From Cyanoderma ruficeps (lineage: Eukaryota > Chordata > Aves > Passeriformes > Timaliidae), in the NCBI GenBank assembly GCA_008694505.1, contig VZDJ01000346.1, positions 14,388,426-14,452,425 on the forward strand: a stretch of 64,000 bases of DNA, written 5' to 3'. This document shows, piece after piece, positions 41,450-53,893 of the stretch. The notes beneath the pieces are model-generated. The model was not told the DNA's origin and searched no databases. It saw nothing but the letters and a program-made list of their open reading frames with translations. Both the position numbers and the translations under genes were made by a program. How positions within the stretch are numbered: position 1 is the first letter of the stretch; each line of letters opens with the position of its first letter.

Positions 41450-41800
41450 TGTATTGGGTTTGAGTGGCGAGGTTTTGGTAGGAGTGCCCTCTGTGAGAAG
41501 TGCTAGGAGCTTGGCCACTGGAACACATGCCAGTTGGCTACAAGACGGATCCATTGAGGTCCAAGGGCAAGCCCACCGGTGACAATGGTAACACCTCTGG
41601 GGTAACATATTTAGAAGAGGGAAAAACTTCTGCACAACCGATGTTGGAAGAGAGAAGTGAGAAGACGTAACAAAACAGCTCCGCAGACATCAAGGCACTG
41701 AAGGAGAGAGAGCTGGTGCCCTGGGTGTTGGAGATGTTTCCCCTGCAGCTTGTGTGAAGGCAATGGGGAGGCAAGCTGTTCTCAGAAAAGCAGTGTAAAA
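41450..41800 (+). mobile_element. 5' part of an avian ERVL-type LTR
   Basis: Starts TGTATTGGGTTTGAGTGGCG and AGGTTTTGGTAG, followed by TCTGTGAGAAGTGCTAGG, ACAAGACGGATCCATTGAG, GGTAACATATTTAGAAGAGG (TATA-type box), ACTTCTGCACAACC and CAGACATCAAGGCACTGAAG, then CCCCTGCAGCTTGTGTGAAG. This matches the U3/R order of the avian ERVL LTR. The 3' half is missing, so the copy is truncated. ORFs on both strands here are by-products. Confidence 0.85.
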
Positions 41801-41925
41801 AACACTGAAATTCTTTCTCTAATCCGATAAAGACATGAAAATACCAGCAGCTGAAGTCAATGACAAACACATACAAAGTGTATTTTCCCCCTATTTCTGC
41901 AAAAATGGTAACTATCAGAGCAGAC

Positions 41926-42010
41926 AAAAAAAAAAAAAANTCTCTTGGGGGGGTGGGAAGAGATTCTTTGTTTGTTTGTTTGTGTGTTTTGTTTGTTTGT
42001 TTGTTTGTTT
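41926..42010. repeat. Poly-A, G run and TTTG microsatellite
   Basis: A run of 14 A ends in an N at 41940. A GGGGGGG run follows at 41947-41953, then repeated TTTG units to about 42010. The antisense ORF across this region reads through the N and is not credible. Confidence 0.85.
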
Positions 42011-43136
42011 TAGCTAGCACAGAAAAGCAAATGAAATGCATAAGCCTCTCATTTACATGAGGGGGCACTAGGTTATCCACTAGTACTTTCTGGCTCTAAA
42101 CCCTGTATCTGTGAAACACATATTGAATCTTAAAAATTAGAAGTGTCGCTTCTCACATTCAAAAACAATGCCTTCTTACCGACCCCTGAGACTAATAAAT
42201 GAAATTCCCTCTTCTGTTCTTTACTAAGAACCAACAACCTCATCTATTCTGCATGTATTCTGTAGATTACTGGCATATCTAGACAATCAAGAGCAACACC
42301 TCTGAGATATTCAAGTCAGCACCAAGCACCTCATTAAATCTGAGTTCTAGACGTCACATATCTACACTCTGAACCACTGGAGAGCATACAATGTGGATAT
42401 CAGATACTGAATGAGCACCACATCCTTCCCCTTAGTGCCACATAACTAACTTGCTGGAGTTAAAACACACTCCTGTGTTTCAAACTGAAAAAACATTCAG
42501 ATATATTCACACACTCAAAAGCAGGAATATTTGCACCAAGCAAGGATTCCTATTCTTAGAGCTGTACTGCTTCAAATTCTAGACCCAGGCTGGTATGACA
42601 CTGAACTGAACCCTGTAGATAAACATGAACTGATGTGTGTGTAAAGAAAGTCTGGGCCAAACTCTACTGATTTACAAGAGATCATGTTGAAAAGGATTCA
42701 TCAAACTTCAGTATTGATATTATTGAGTTTACATATGCTAAGATATCCAGGAAAAAGAAGAACATAGTTTTTCAGTGTGTTTAATATCTTTTAGAAAAAG
42801 AAATATTATACAAAGAACTTTAAAAAGCAACATTTGTGTCAAAACTTATGGAAAATGAGACCAGGAATTTTTGTTTCTTAAGTTGAAGCATAAGCAACTA
42901 TAAGTGTAAAAATTAGTTATGTCAATTCTGAATATATAGGTGGGTGTAAAATCACAATTTATGGTTTTTTGGTTTTTTTGTTTTTTGTTTTTTTGAGAAG
43001 CAAATGCTGCTCTCAGAGATGAGACTATGCTTTGGGATACTGCATAGGTCTGACTGCTAGCCACCTGCTGTTTCCAATGAACAAGGCCATAACAGCATTT
43101 TCAGCACTCTATGATTTGACACCATGTATCCAAAAT

Positions 43137-43670
43137 TGTTGTGGTGCACTTGAGCTTTACTGAAGTTCTGCATGCTTTTGTTCCTCGTTTTATAATGGTT
43201 TTTCCCTATATCCCCATGTTCAAACCCCTTTGGTCTTTCATGGCTTATGGGTCCTGTCAATCACCCTGCAATCCCGCCCTGTAGCCTGAAAAATTTTGGC
43301 GGGCCTGTGAGGTGATTTGGCAAGTTCTGGGTTCCCCCCTTCTGTTATGTATAAGATTGTTCTACTGATTGTCTTTTTGTCCTGGGTAACTCCCCCTCCC
43401 ACTGGGATTGGTTCTAGATTGTCCCCTGCTCTGTAGACACCCCCTGTACTTAAGCTGAAAGCGAGAGGAAAAACCTCACTCCTGTGTGGGCCCTCTGGGT
43501 GACATAAAACCTAGTTGGAACCCACGTGGGAATCCTCCTTTCTTAATCCACGCCATCGCCACGTTTCTGCCTGAGGCTCAGACCCACAAAATCGGAAAGG
43601 TACCGAGCTGTACCCCAGAATGCGGATTCAGTAAACGAGCTAGCCGGCAGCAGCTCCGAACCCCCGCATA
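43137..43670 (+). mobile_element. Candidate solo LTR, 6-bp target duplication
   Basis: 534 bp flanked by CAAAAT at 43131-43136 and 43671-43676, starting TGTTGTGGTG and ending CCCCCGCATA (the expected terminal CA appears as TA). It has a GC-rich, promoter-like middle (CTCCCCCTCCCACTGGG), a TACTTAAG TATA-type box at 43447-43454 and an AGTAAA poly(A)-type signal at 43630-43635, the layout of U3, R and U5. A 6-bp duplication is typical of ERVK-like and alpharetroviral elements. No internal retroviral genes. The exact left end is the weakest point. Confidence 0.65.
43447..43454 (+). promoter_or_regulatory. TATA-type box of the candidate LTR
   Basis: TACTTAAG, about 180 bp before the AGTAAA signal, inside the candidate LTR. 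Position fits a retroviral promoter; activity is not shown. Confidence 0.4.
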
Positions 43671-45739
43671 CAAAATGAACATTTGTTATTTAACTTTTAA
43701 AAAAAAGACATCACACTCTCCATTAACAGAGGCTGCACTAAAGATTTAAGAGGAAAAAATGTCTAAAAATATGATAAAACAAGAAATTAGGAAATAAGAT
43801 TGTATAAGATTCTCCACAACACTATAAAATCCCATAGTCTACTTTTTACTTAGGGGTAATTAATATTATTAAAAAACAAAAGGTGATTGATAATTGGAAA
43901 TACTTCAAATTGATTTTGCTATATCAATGTGTTACTTGAAAAACTCCTTGGATTCAAAAGTCTTCAATTTACAGCTGAAAGAGACATAAAAAATGTTTAA
44001 ATAAGTGTTTGCTCCTTAGAAAGTAAAAGTAATATTTTCATTGTCCTATAAGCAAATATAACTTGTTCTTAATCCTCATGTCTTTGCCTCTCACTCTGCC
44101 ACAAAAAATTAATCAAGCAGACTGGCTTAATAATGTTGGCTTTTACATGGAACACAAAATATTTATTATAATTTTTTAAAATAAAATTAATGGAATTGCC
44201 TAATATATTTATTAACACATATGAAGGCTTTGCTAGAGAACAAAAATAAAGTTTGCAAAATTAACCAGTATTCTCTGGTTTAAGAATGAAATATCTTACT
44301 ACTCTAGGAAATTCTGGTACTCTAGTTGAACGGCTGGCTCATTATGCAGATTTTCCAGACTGGAGCAGATTTTAAGTAAGCATCCCTTACAATGATTTTG
44401 ATTCACTTTACCACATAAACAAAGTATTACTGCAAAAAATGAAGAAGAAACCTTTGTTCATGATATTTGAATGGAAAGTGATATATTCTAAATTATGCAG
44501 TAAAAAGACAATATCAGTTTTAAAATATCTATTATCTATTAAATTCTTATATGATGCCTTTACTGATATTAGCGGTAATGAGATAATGTCATCTGAGCAC
44601 CCTTAACAATTGTCATGAAAAATATGTGTTGAAAAGTTTGAAAAAGCTCAGATCTAATAACTGATAAAAGATAGCAGGTCACTAATTCATATTCTATAAA
44701 TTAAGACTGACCTTTAAAGTATAGACTTACACTTTAAGAATGTAATTATAAGAAAGTTAACAATATATGGGTATGTGAAAGCAAGCTTAGGCTCCACAAC
44801 TGTGCCAGTATTCTTTAGTCTCAACCCTTAACACCCATCCTAGCATGATACACCAAACAAATGTTGAGCCTACTGAGCTACAACACAATCTGATGATTTA
44901 ATATTGCTTCAAATGTCATTTTTAAAAAATTTATCAAGATATTTTATGAAATACCTCATTAGGAAACATTAAAAGATTTGTGTTAACTGCTAACGCACTT
45001 TTAAAGGCTGTATAAATATCAAATATAATTTACATTTGTAAATGAACATCAATGCATGTTTTTTTCAGCTAAATAAGGATTCAACCCTTTTCAGAATCTT
45101 TATTAACCTATTGGCAACTTATGAAAGTTGTGTGCCTGTAGAAATACAGGTCATATACTATAAAAACAATTTACTTTTGCACATATAAAAGCATGTGCAC
45201 GAATAGACACACTGTTCCGTATTTTTTCTTATGAATATTTATTTGTTTTGTGTTTTCTTGATGCATTTAATCAGTATTAGTCCTCTGACTGGGTATTTAT
45301 TCCTTATTTGATATTTACTCCAATGCCTTCTTTATTTAGCCTATGCCATTTTGTACTTCTTTGAAGTAAATTTCACATGTTCAAGTTCACTTTAATTTAT
45401 CAGCATTACTTTGAAGTATACTACTGTCCTTTATAAAGCTCGTAACCGTCCAGATTGCCATTACTGATATTTATGTATAATTCTTCTTCTACTGAGATTT
45501 GGCAAAAATATTTAACATTACCAGGCATAGATCTAATCCATATAAGATGCAACACAACACGACTTACAGAGACTAACCAGTAACTATTCTTTGTGTGCCT
45601 TTTCCCCATTAAGTACACCACATATTTACAGACAACACTGAGTCTTTTTTCTGCTAGTCTGTAATAAAAAAAATGGTTAGTAAAAAGAATTAAATTTTTT
45701 CATTCAGTAATTTTTCATCACTTATTCCATTATTTTTAC

Positions 45740-46060
45740 ATAGTTCACAGCTAACTGTCTCTATTACAACTTCCCAGGTGTCCCTTTCTTTTGCCCTCTG
45801 TTATTTTTTTTTCACCAAGGAGCCAATTTTTCTTGTTTTCTCTTTCCTTGTAATATAGTTACAAGCTCTCTCCATCATTGTCTTTTATATCTTTTGGTAA
45901 TTGTAATTCACCAACTGTGATAGCCTTTCTTACTGTATTCTCAAAGCTTCTTAGTATTTTATGCTTTTATTCATTAGTCATGAGGTCCTTTTCTCACCTT
46001 TTGCAAAATTTCTTTCTGCTCTGTATATCTTTATGACTGCACCAGGAGCTTTAAAGGTCT
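45740..46060 (-). mobile_element. Strongly decayed CR1-like ORF2 linker region
   Basis: On the minus strand one frame reads VRKAITVGELQLPKDIKDND, a stop soon after, then YYKERENKKNWLLGEKK. This resembles the CR1 ORF2 stretch just before the reverse transcriptase (RKAKAQLELNLARDVKDNKK, then a Y..KRK..EN block). The match is by eye and the boundaries are guesses. The plus strand is strikingly T-rich here, as expected for the antisense of an A-rich LINE. Confidence 0.4.
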
Positions 46061-47759
46061 CTTACTATGATTTATATCTTTCTTTTGAAATAGGATAGAC
46101 TGTTATTATGTACTTGATATATTCACTTCCACTTACTGCCAGATCTCCTGTGGCTTATATTAACCCCTTCTTTTTTTGAAGCTGTTTTGGTGTTTTTAAT
46201 GCCCGATGTCCTTCCTATTAGTAGTGATGTCTATTTACCCATAAACAGTAATAAAATTCCATTATAAAATTCCATTCAAACTGCCTTAATCCTTCACATT
46301 TTTAGACAAAGACCTTTTTTTGCATAAAAAAGAAACTTCTTAGTATGCCTATATAATGCCATTCTGCTTTTTCAACATTTTCCAGATAAATTAAATCCTT
46401 CTTTTCATTAAATAGTCTTTTATATGTATCTATTTTTCAGTTTTTCATAATACAAAGAATGCCTTGTTTTTCTACTTCAACATTCAAGGTTGGCAGCACT
46501 AGTCTTTCCCTTTCTTTTTTTAAAACTCATATATATATTAAAATATAATACCAAAAAGATATTTTTTGTTTAGCTCAACAAATATATATGCAAACAAATT
46601 TATATACCCGATATTTTATACAGTACCTTCCTTTTTATCTATTTGATTTAGTTGGCTGAATGCTGTTCTCCCCAATGGCATCTTACTCTGAACTCTTGAT
46701 TTCTCTCAGGTTTAGTTGCAAACTTCAGTTCACATTGTTTGTCCCTAGAATTTTTTTCATTGGAAAACACATATATATATATTCTCTTGAATGACCCAGT
46801 TGGTTGTATCAAATGGTTTTCAATCTGAGCACCATAACACATACTCCTGCCATAAATTCTGAGCCACTAAAGTTTAAATCTACGTCCCATATTTCCAGAT
46901 GAACCCAAACGAAAATCAGAGACCAGTAACTGCAAAGTAATCTGGACTCCACTGTGTAAACTGAACTAGGCTATGGAAACCATCGGGTTAATTTTTACCC
47001 TTTTTCTGCATCAGTAGCAAGCTTTGCACAAACTGAGAGGAAAAGTCATACTAAATAGATTAGACTTTTATTTAAATCCAGTTGCATCTCTTTTGAACAG
47101 CAACACATACTTGAAATTACAAGTGTAACAATTTAAGCTTTATTTCTATGGAATCTTTATAGAACACAATAATAAAATGAGTTTCTCTACTTCACAGTTA
47201 TGGGGAATCTCCGTTCAAAATCACCAAAACCAGATGGGATGGCAACATTTCTGTAACACTCCAATTTATATCTTTATATGCCTGATGCACAAAGTACAGT
47301 AATAAAAATAATTTCCACCACATCTAGCAAAGCTGCAGCTTCATAGTTACTGAAATTTTCAGTATAAACTTAACTTTCAGCTACCTAGTTTAAATCCATT
47401 AACAGTTGGTGGAAGGTCTTGCTAGTAGATTCATTGTAATTCAAAGCAAAATGAAGAAATAATACTCTAAGGACCGTTTGCCATTGCTTCGGTCATAATC
47501 ATCTCTCATTTCTCTCCCACAGGAGCTGAACTCTGCTTTGAATTGCATTCAACACTGTAGCACTTCCTTAATTCCACCTTATTACAGAATTCCCCATTTT
47601 ATAATTAACTCTCTGGAAAACATGCACCTCAAAAATAACCAAAACACAAACAAGCAAAGATACATGCATTTTGGGATTGAATCTCACATTCTGTAAGTTA
47701 TATAGGAATGAAAAGTTTAGTTAAAAAGGTGGAAGCTTTGTGGGAAGACACATATAGTG

Positions 47760-48180
47760 CTAAAGGCAGTCCTGCCTCTGATATGTTGCAGCTGTGTTAA
47801 TTGCCAAAGAATGGGAACAGCCTTGCCCTCACAGCTGAGTGTGATAAAAGAGTGAGTTAGTTGGCGGAGAGTTAGTTGCAGTTTGCTGGTCATGCTGTGA
47901 GGAGGAGGGGGCAGGAGGTTGGGTGAGGGACAGAAAGGGTAAGATGTTGTATGAGGGACAGACAGGGTAAAGTGCCTGTGCTAGGGACAGGAAGCAGTGA
48001 GCTGGAACTGCAGAAGGAAGAGAGAAGGAGAGAGAAAGAGCCAGAGTTGTGTGGAGCTGCCCAGGGGAGGCTACATAGAAAAAGTATGAAAGATTTCTAG
48101 GTAACACGGTGCTGATACTTGAAGCCTTCTGAAATTTTACTGAAGCACTCTGAGTGTTGTGGCTGTCTCTACAACACCTG
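47760..48180 (+). mobile_element. Probable LTR fragment with internal tandem repeat
   Basis: AGCTGTGTTAATTGCCAAAG, GGGAACAGCCTTGCCCTCAC and GTGATAAAAGAGTGAG (TATA-like) followed by purine-rich text and TAACACGGTGCTGATACTTG look like an avian LTR U3/R region. AGGGACAG recurs at 47926, 47954 and 47983, a 28-29-bp imperfect tandem repeat. Family and ends uncertain. Confidence 0.45.
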
Positions 48181-48752
48181 AATTGTTTTGGTTCTTTCCC
48201 TTGAAAGGGATAGTGTCAGTTACTAAACAGAAAATAAGCCTTATTCAAACAGTCCTTCACCTTACCCTTAACTTCCCTTAGGACATTCGGGACAGAACAT
48301 TCTTGCTCAGAAAAAAGAGATGATGGTTTAAGTTTGTCCTCTGGAATAAAAATTAATGGGGGAAAGAATTTCTGCAGCAGTGTAATATATCCACATGAAA
48401 GATGTCAAAACCTGTGTTATATGCTTCAGGAAGAGAGAGTATGTACTATGGCAGTAGGTAATCTTTCTGCAGATTCAAAGACACTAGTCTGGATACCAAA
48501 AAGGCTGATGGAGAGATATGAAGCTGCCAACAACTTATGGACTCTTACAAAAATATCTAAAAAGCCTCCTCAGCAAAGAAAGAAGAATGGAGTTCACTTA
48601 ATTAAGATATATCTTCATTAATAAGCTTTCTAGTAGAAGATAGGCTATGAAAAAGCTTCACAAAACAACCAAATAAAGCTGCTGTTGAAAGCATGGTTTA
48701 CATCTTATCATTCATTAGGATTAAACATTAGATAATGTCAAGTGAAATCACT

Positions 48753-48965
48753 TAATCAGAGAATGGCCAATGTCAGGACATCTTTAAGGTCATCAAGTTC
48801 AACCATCTACCCAGGACTACCATCCTAAGCCACTAAATTATATCACTCAGTGCCACCAGACATCTCTTAAACACTAGCTGGGATAATGATTCCACCACCT
48901 CCCTGTTTCAATGCATGATCATCCTAACAGTGAATTTTTGCATGATCTACTGTATGCAGAAGAAA
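48753..48965 (-). mobile_element. CR1 LINE 3' UTR fragment
   Basis: Plus strand reads AGAGAATGGCCAATGTCAGG, AGGTCATCAAGTTCAACCAT, TCACTCAGTGCCACCAGACA, AAACACTAGCTGGGATAATG and TTCCACCACCTCCCTGTTTC, the reverse complement of a CR1 3' UTR. Old, no coding part. Confidence 0.8.
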
Positions 48966-51900
48966 TAAACACACAGTAAATGTACATGACTGGTTCATTT
49001 TCGTTTTTGACTGACTGTTAGGTCATGGCCAGGAAGTTGTGGATTGTCACTTGTCACCTACATATTGGATGGCACGTAATTATAAAAAATTGTTCTGACA
49101 CTAGTTTGACATTGTGTTGATCCATAATATAATGGAATTGCATTAGCAGAATCAAAGGATTAATTGTTTTAGTCACTGGTTCATTTCACAAGTGAATTTG
49201 CACCCTAAACATCCTAATAGGATATTCACATGCAAAACAGATGGACAATCACAAAAAGAAGCATCTGTTTGTGAAGTTATGATTAGCCTGTAAGGCTCTT
49301 ATAAATGTTTTATCTTGTCAGAATTTATTAATGAATGCAAAGGATTTCATTCATGTGTTCAAAATATTATACTTTTAGTTGTTGCAGCCTGAGACATAAA
49401 AATGGAATTATGAATGTGTGTAGTTTAGTCAATGTACAAAACATTAAAATTTTTAATTCAGAATCTAGAAATGAGAGTGATTTGGGATTATCTCTTTAGG
49501 GGTCAGTGTTCTCCCAAAACATACCACTTACTTTGTTAAATAAAGTAAACATGGATTCAGAAGATATAAGAAGAAAATATAAAGTTTTATTTATTCTGAA
49601 ATTACAAGTGAAACAATTATATGTTTTAGTTGTTCTTTGGGGTTTGGGTTGATTGTGATGTTTTTTCCCTGCCTGTTTTGAGATTTATGCTACCCTGATA
49701 CACTTTCCCCCACCATACAGCTCACTCAGCATGAAAATTACTTACCAGTTCAGTCGCTGATGTTTCAGTCAGGACAAGAGCAATGTCTCTGTTACTACTC
49801 CAAAAATTGCCATCCTGAGACTATAGAGAATGACCATGTCAAAACAAGTGCAGAATTCTGCTGGAGTAAGCACACTGAAAGTGCTCCCTGTTAAATCATC
49901 AAGCCATGTTCCTACCTCTATTTTATTCCCCAAATCTGCTGTAAGAAACTTCCGATTTTCTTTGCTACTTTTGTTTCTTTTTCTTACATTTCTAAGTATT
50001 CATTAGTTAAATCCCTCAGGTCTAGACTATTATTTACCTGGTTTCTACAAAGAAGAGATACAAATAAGCCACACTGGAAGCTCTCTGGGCTGTTTCATCA
50101 AGGGAAGATTTAAGTGACCCATGGAAGCACAAAAGCAGTAGATTTACAGACATAGACAAATCTTTGTCCAAGAGGGATGTGGGAAAACCAGAGTACTGTT
50201 CTTACATATAAAGATTCAAGAGAACTGGTTTCAATTTGCTTCTGAATGTTGATAAGACTTTGTGAAATAACACAATCCTATCTCTGTTAAGAAGAAATGT
50301 ATGTACAAAACCCCTCCAATATATAACTGCTCATTTGATAACTGCTGGTGAATATCTGTTTGACTCCAGATGAGAATAACTTCATGCATATTAAAAACTA
50401 CTAAGAGACTAATGAAAACATGCAACTTCAGTAAAGGCTTACAAATGCCTTTTGCAGTACTCCTGAACACAGGAAAGGTAAGAAATTAGGAGCAGCCTCA
50501 GAAAAGTTTCCTCAAATGAAGTGCTTTTAACCATCTTTTGCAACAGCAACAACCAAGTACTGTCTTCCTGACATTGTGCACATTAATCAAAATAAAATAT
50601 TTCATTCCATCACAAGAATTCATTAAGTTAAGAATACAGTATAAAAACTATAAAGAAAATCAAGTCAATCTGAAGTTTCTGCACCTACTGTAAATGGGGA
50701 AAAAAAGTAGATCTTGGCATGGGTACTGTTATTCAACATACTAGTACCTGAGAAGACAACAGATCAGGCTTTATTTTGACAATGAAGGTCTAGTCCTTGA
50801 AGAAACAATATTCCCCTCCCTATGTGCCCCACTGTTCTCTTCAGCTCTTGTGTTTTCTGCTCACTAAAACAGAAAGAAAAAAAGCTTGGTTTTCACTCAT
50901 ATCACTTCCTGGTGCAGTTTCTTTGTGCATGGGTAAATGCCTGAGCCAACAAGGTAGGGGATGAGTCAGAAATAGAAGTTGGAACATGTTTTTTTTCAAA
51001 AGCGGCATCACAGTGGCCATGTAAATTGTTCATTTGTACCACAATGAGCCAAGGAGATTCTGTGCCTGCATCTGACCCCCTGATGCAAGTACACACTGGA
51101 ATTTAACAGATAGTTTTCTCACTGAGAACTTAACTCCAAATCGCATGTGCCTGATAAGTTTCAGCATTTAGTATTCTAAAGGAAGATGGGAGAAATCACG
51201 TCTCTGGTCACCCTTGTAAGATGAATGGGTCAACTTGAGCCTGAGGAAGGAAAATCCTCAACTCGTGAACTAGGATTGGCCGTATCAGCCAACCTGCTCA
51301 GGAGAAAGGTCATACCACTGCTTATCCATAAGGAAAAAGAGCCCAGGAGATGTCTGGACCTCAAATAACTGGTAATAATAAATTCTTGTATGTTGATTCT
51401 GACTGAAAACAATGACTTCTAAATTAGGAAAAGATATAAAAATTTTTCCTCCCATGAGGACAGTCAGGAAATTAAGAAGGCTGTCCACATATGTTGTTAA
51501 GACTCCATGTTTGGAAAAAGGCCTGAGCAACCTTGCCTCACCTGAGCGGTGAGTCTGCTTTCAACAGTAGATTGGACAAATCACATCCTGATCTCCCTTC
51601 CATGCTGAACTATCCTGCTTATAGGTTTTGTCATTCTGTCTTGTGTTTCCTTACATCCTGGTTATGTGGACACATACATAACATACTGAATTCCAGGATT
51701 AAACTGGATTTACACCTTTGGTTGATTTGTATATCCATGGATGTGACAATTCTTGAAGTCACTTTCTCCTTTTACTAAGCACTAAATCTAAATGCCACAA
51801 AGTAACTTTTATGAGCATAGACTTCAAGGTCTCTACCCTTAAGTGACAGATTTTCATCATGTAACTCATGTTTACATGTGTCTATTCTGCCTGCAAAGTT

Positions 51901-52672
51901 TGAGGCACATCTGTGACTACACTTTGAACTAAAACCTGAGAAATTAATGCAGAAAATCCCATCAAAACAGGGTACTCACTATGGAAGGGCCTTCCATTTC
52001 TTCAGAAACGTACAAGAACAAAGAGTACAAAATAACATAAGAGAAGCCACCACCTCTACTGTTAAACATATGACATGATATCTTATTCCTCTCTTAGATT
52101 CAAATCTTTCTCACATTTCAGTAAGAATTTTGAAGGTACCAGATGTAAAGCCAGTTTCAAAGTCCTTTTCAGATGATGACTGCCTGATAGAATCACACAA
52201 TAGAACAATGAAAAACATGCCATTAACCTCCACAGTCACTGTAACAAATTCCCCTCCTAAACACTATCATTGTATGAACCCTACATATTACAGAATGCAT
52301 CGTGCTTCTTGGAGGGTTCCAAATGACCTCATGGAAATGCCACAGGTCAAATGCTGAGTCACCAAGAAAAAATTAAATCACAGAAGCAAACAGTAAAGGA
52401 CAGAAATACTTGGTTTCTATGGAAAGCTTTTGCTTCCAAGAAAGCAAAGAACTTCATTTTTGTTCTCAGTCCTTCAGAAAAAGATAAAAATGATAACACA
52501 CAATGGATGGATTATCAAAAGCTCAAACCAGATAATATTTTTAGCATCAGTATTCTTCCTATTCCTGATTTTCTGTTCCACAGTTAAGCATTATCTATCT
52601 CTGTTACCTTCTGTTCCCTGTTTTAGGGATTTAGGCACTCCAAAACTTGGCTGCTTTTTGCAGTGACTTTTT

Positions 52673-52700
52673 TCTTTTCTTTCTTTTTTTTTNTTTTTTT
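52673..52700. repeat. Pyrimidine homopolymer tract with N
   Basis: TTTCTTTTCTTTC followed by T runs on both sides of an N at 52693. Confidence 0.8.
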
Positions 52701-53552
52701 GCAATTAAATCCAGTAACAATTAATTCTATCCACTATCAGTAAACAAATAAACTGATATAATAAACAAATAAACAGGAGGTTTTTATGACTGCACTTTGT
52801 TTCCCCTATTTATTGAATAAATTTTTCTACCTATTTGGCTACCACCATATTCTTCTAAAATCATTTTTCCTATGACGAGCAGTATCAATTTTGCTACTAT
52901 TCTTTAAATTTAAATTCAACTGTTATCAGATTACAAACTTTCTCATCTGGGGCTTTCAGTACACCTATTAAATTGTATTAATCATAAAGATTAACTTCTT
53001 GAATTCTTCCTCTGAGCATTAAACACAGATTTAAAAACTTTGTATTAGTGAGAAAACAGTAATAATTATCTAAAGCAGTGTCAACAATCTTCACTACTAA
53101 AAAAGTGACTTATACTTGTCACTTTCTAATTTGAAGTGATTTTTCAAGTAAATAAATGCTGGGCCAGGGTTGGGAATTTTTTTTCTCCTAATTAAATCTC
53201 TTATGAGAACCTCTTTTTCTTGTCTTGTTTTGCTTTTTTTCCTTCAACATATTATTGTCATTGGTACTTATACTGTTGAGGTGTGGTTTTCTATCACTGT
53301 GCTGCCACATTTATGTCAGGCAGAGCTTTTCCTCTGTAGCCTTTGATATGAGCATTATTTAATCAAGTACAATGACTGAAAATAAATCTAACCTGTTCAG
53401 GCACTGGATAAATAAAATAACCACTTTGTTAAGAAGATCTGATTGAGAATCTGTTTTATTATTGCATGTGTCTGTTGAAGGTTGTCGTAACAGTACACTT
53501 AATTTTTAAATGCCTCCTAAAGGCTAACTTTATTGTAACTGAAGTGGCAAAN

Positions 53553-53553
<1 letters not shown>

Positions 53554-53595
<42 letters not shown>
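53554..53595. repeat. Poly-A homopolymer (42 A)
   Basis: Uninterrupted run of 42 A, preceded by N at 53552. No CR1 or SINE body is attached on the left, so it is not clearly a retrotransposon tail. Length is probably unreliable. Confidence 0.85.
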
Positions 53596-53597
<2 letters not shown>

Positions 53598-53859
53598 CCG
53601 TGTGCATATCTAACATGAATAACAGCATTTTCCTCACAAAAAAACCCCAACCCCAGATAATATTTGCCATAGCAGACACAATCTGCCTGCTCACCCTCAC
53701 TTGACTTAGCACTATTTAGTATATTCTTCACTAATATTTCTTACAGGTTCTGTTCATCATTTTTGGTTTTTTAGCACTAGTAAAATGGGATTAAGAGTCA
53801 GGAAATGCTAATTAACAGCCAAGCTCTCCAAATATGGAGGAAGAACAGCTGTCAGCTTG

Positions 53860-53893
53860 TGTACTGGTTTGGCACGGCCTGGTTTTTGGTAGA
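53860..53893 (+). mobile_element. LTR 5' end remnant (ERVL-like)
   Basis: TGTACTGGTTTGGCACGGCC followed by TGGTTTTTGGTAG matches the first 30-odd bases of an avian ERVL-type LTR and then breaks off into AT-rich sequence. Confidence 0.5.

Noticed and set aside
41538..42080. 180-codon antisense ORF, the longest in the window
   Set aside because: It crosses an N, a poly-A run and a TTTG microsatellite and covers an LTR fragment; the protein is low complexity.
45880..46060. L1-like reverse transcriptase (minus-strand FKAPGAV and QLPKDIKD blocks)
   Set aside because: The longer frame fits the CR1 ORF2 linker better, and L1 activity is not expected in birds.
52130..52357. 75-codon ORF with a plausible-looking mixed composition
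   Set aside because: No recognisable family, overlaps other frames equally open, AT-rich intron context.
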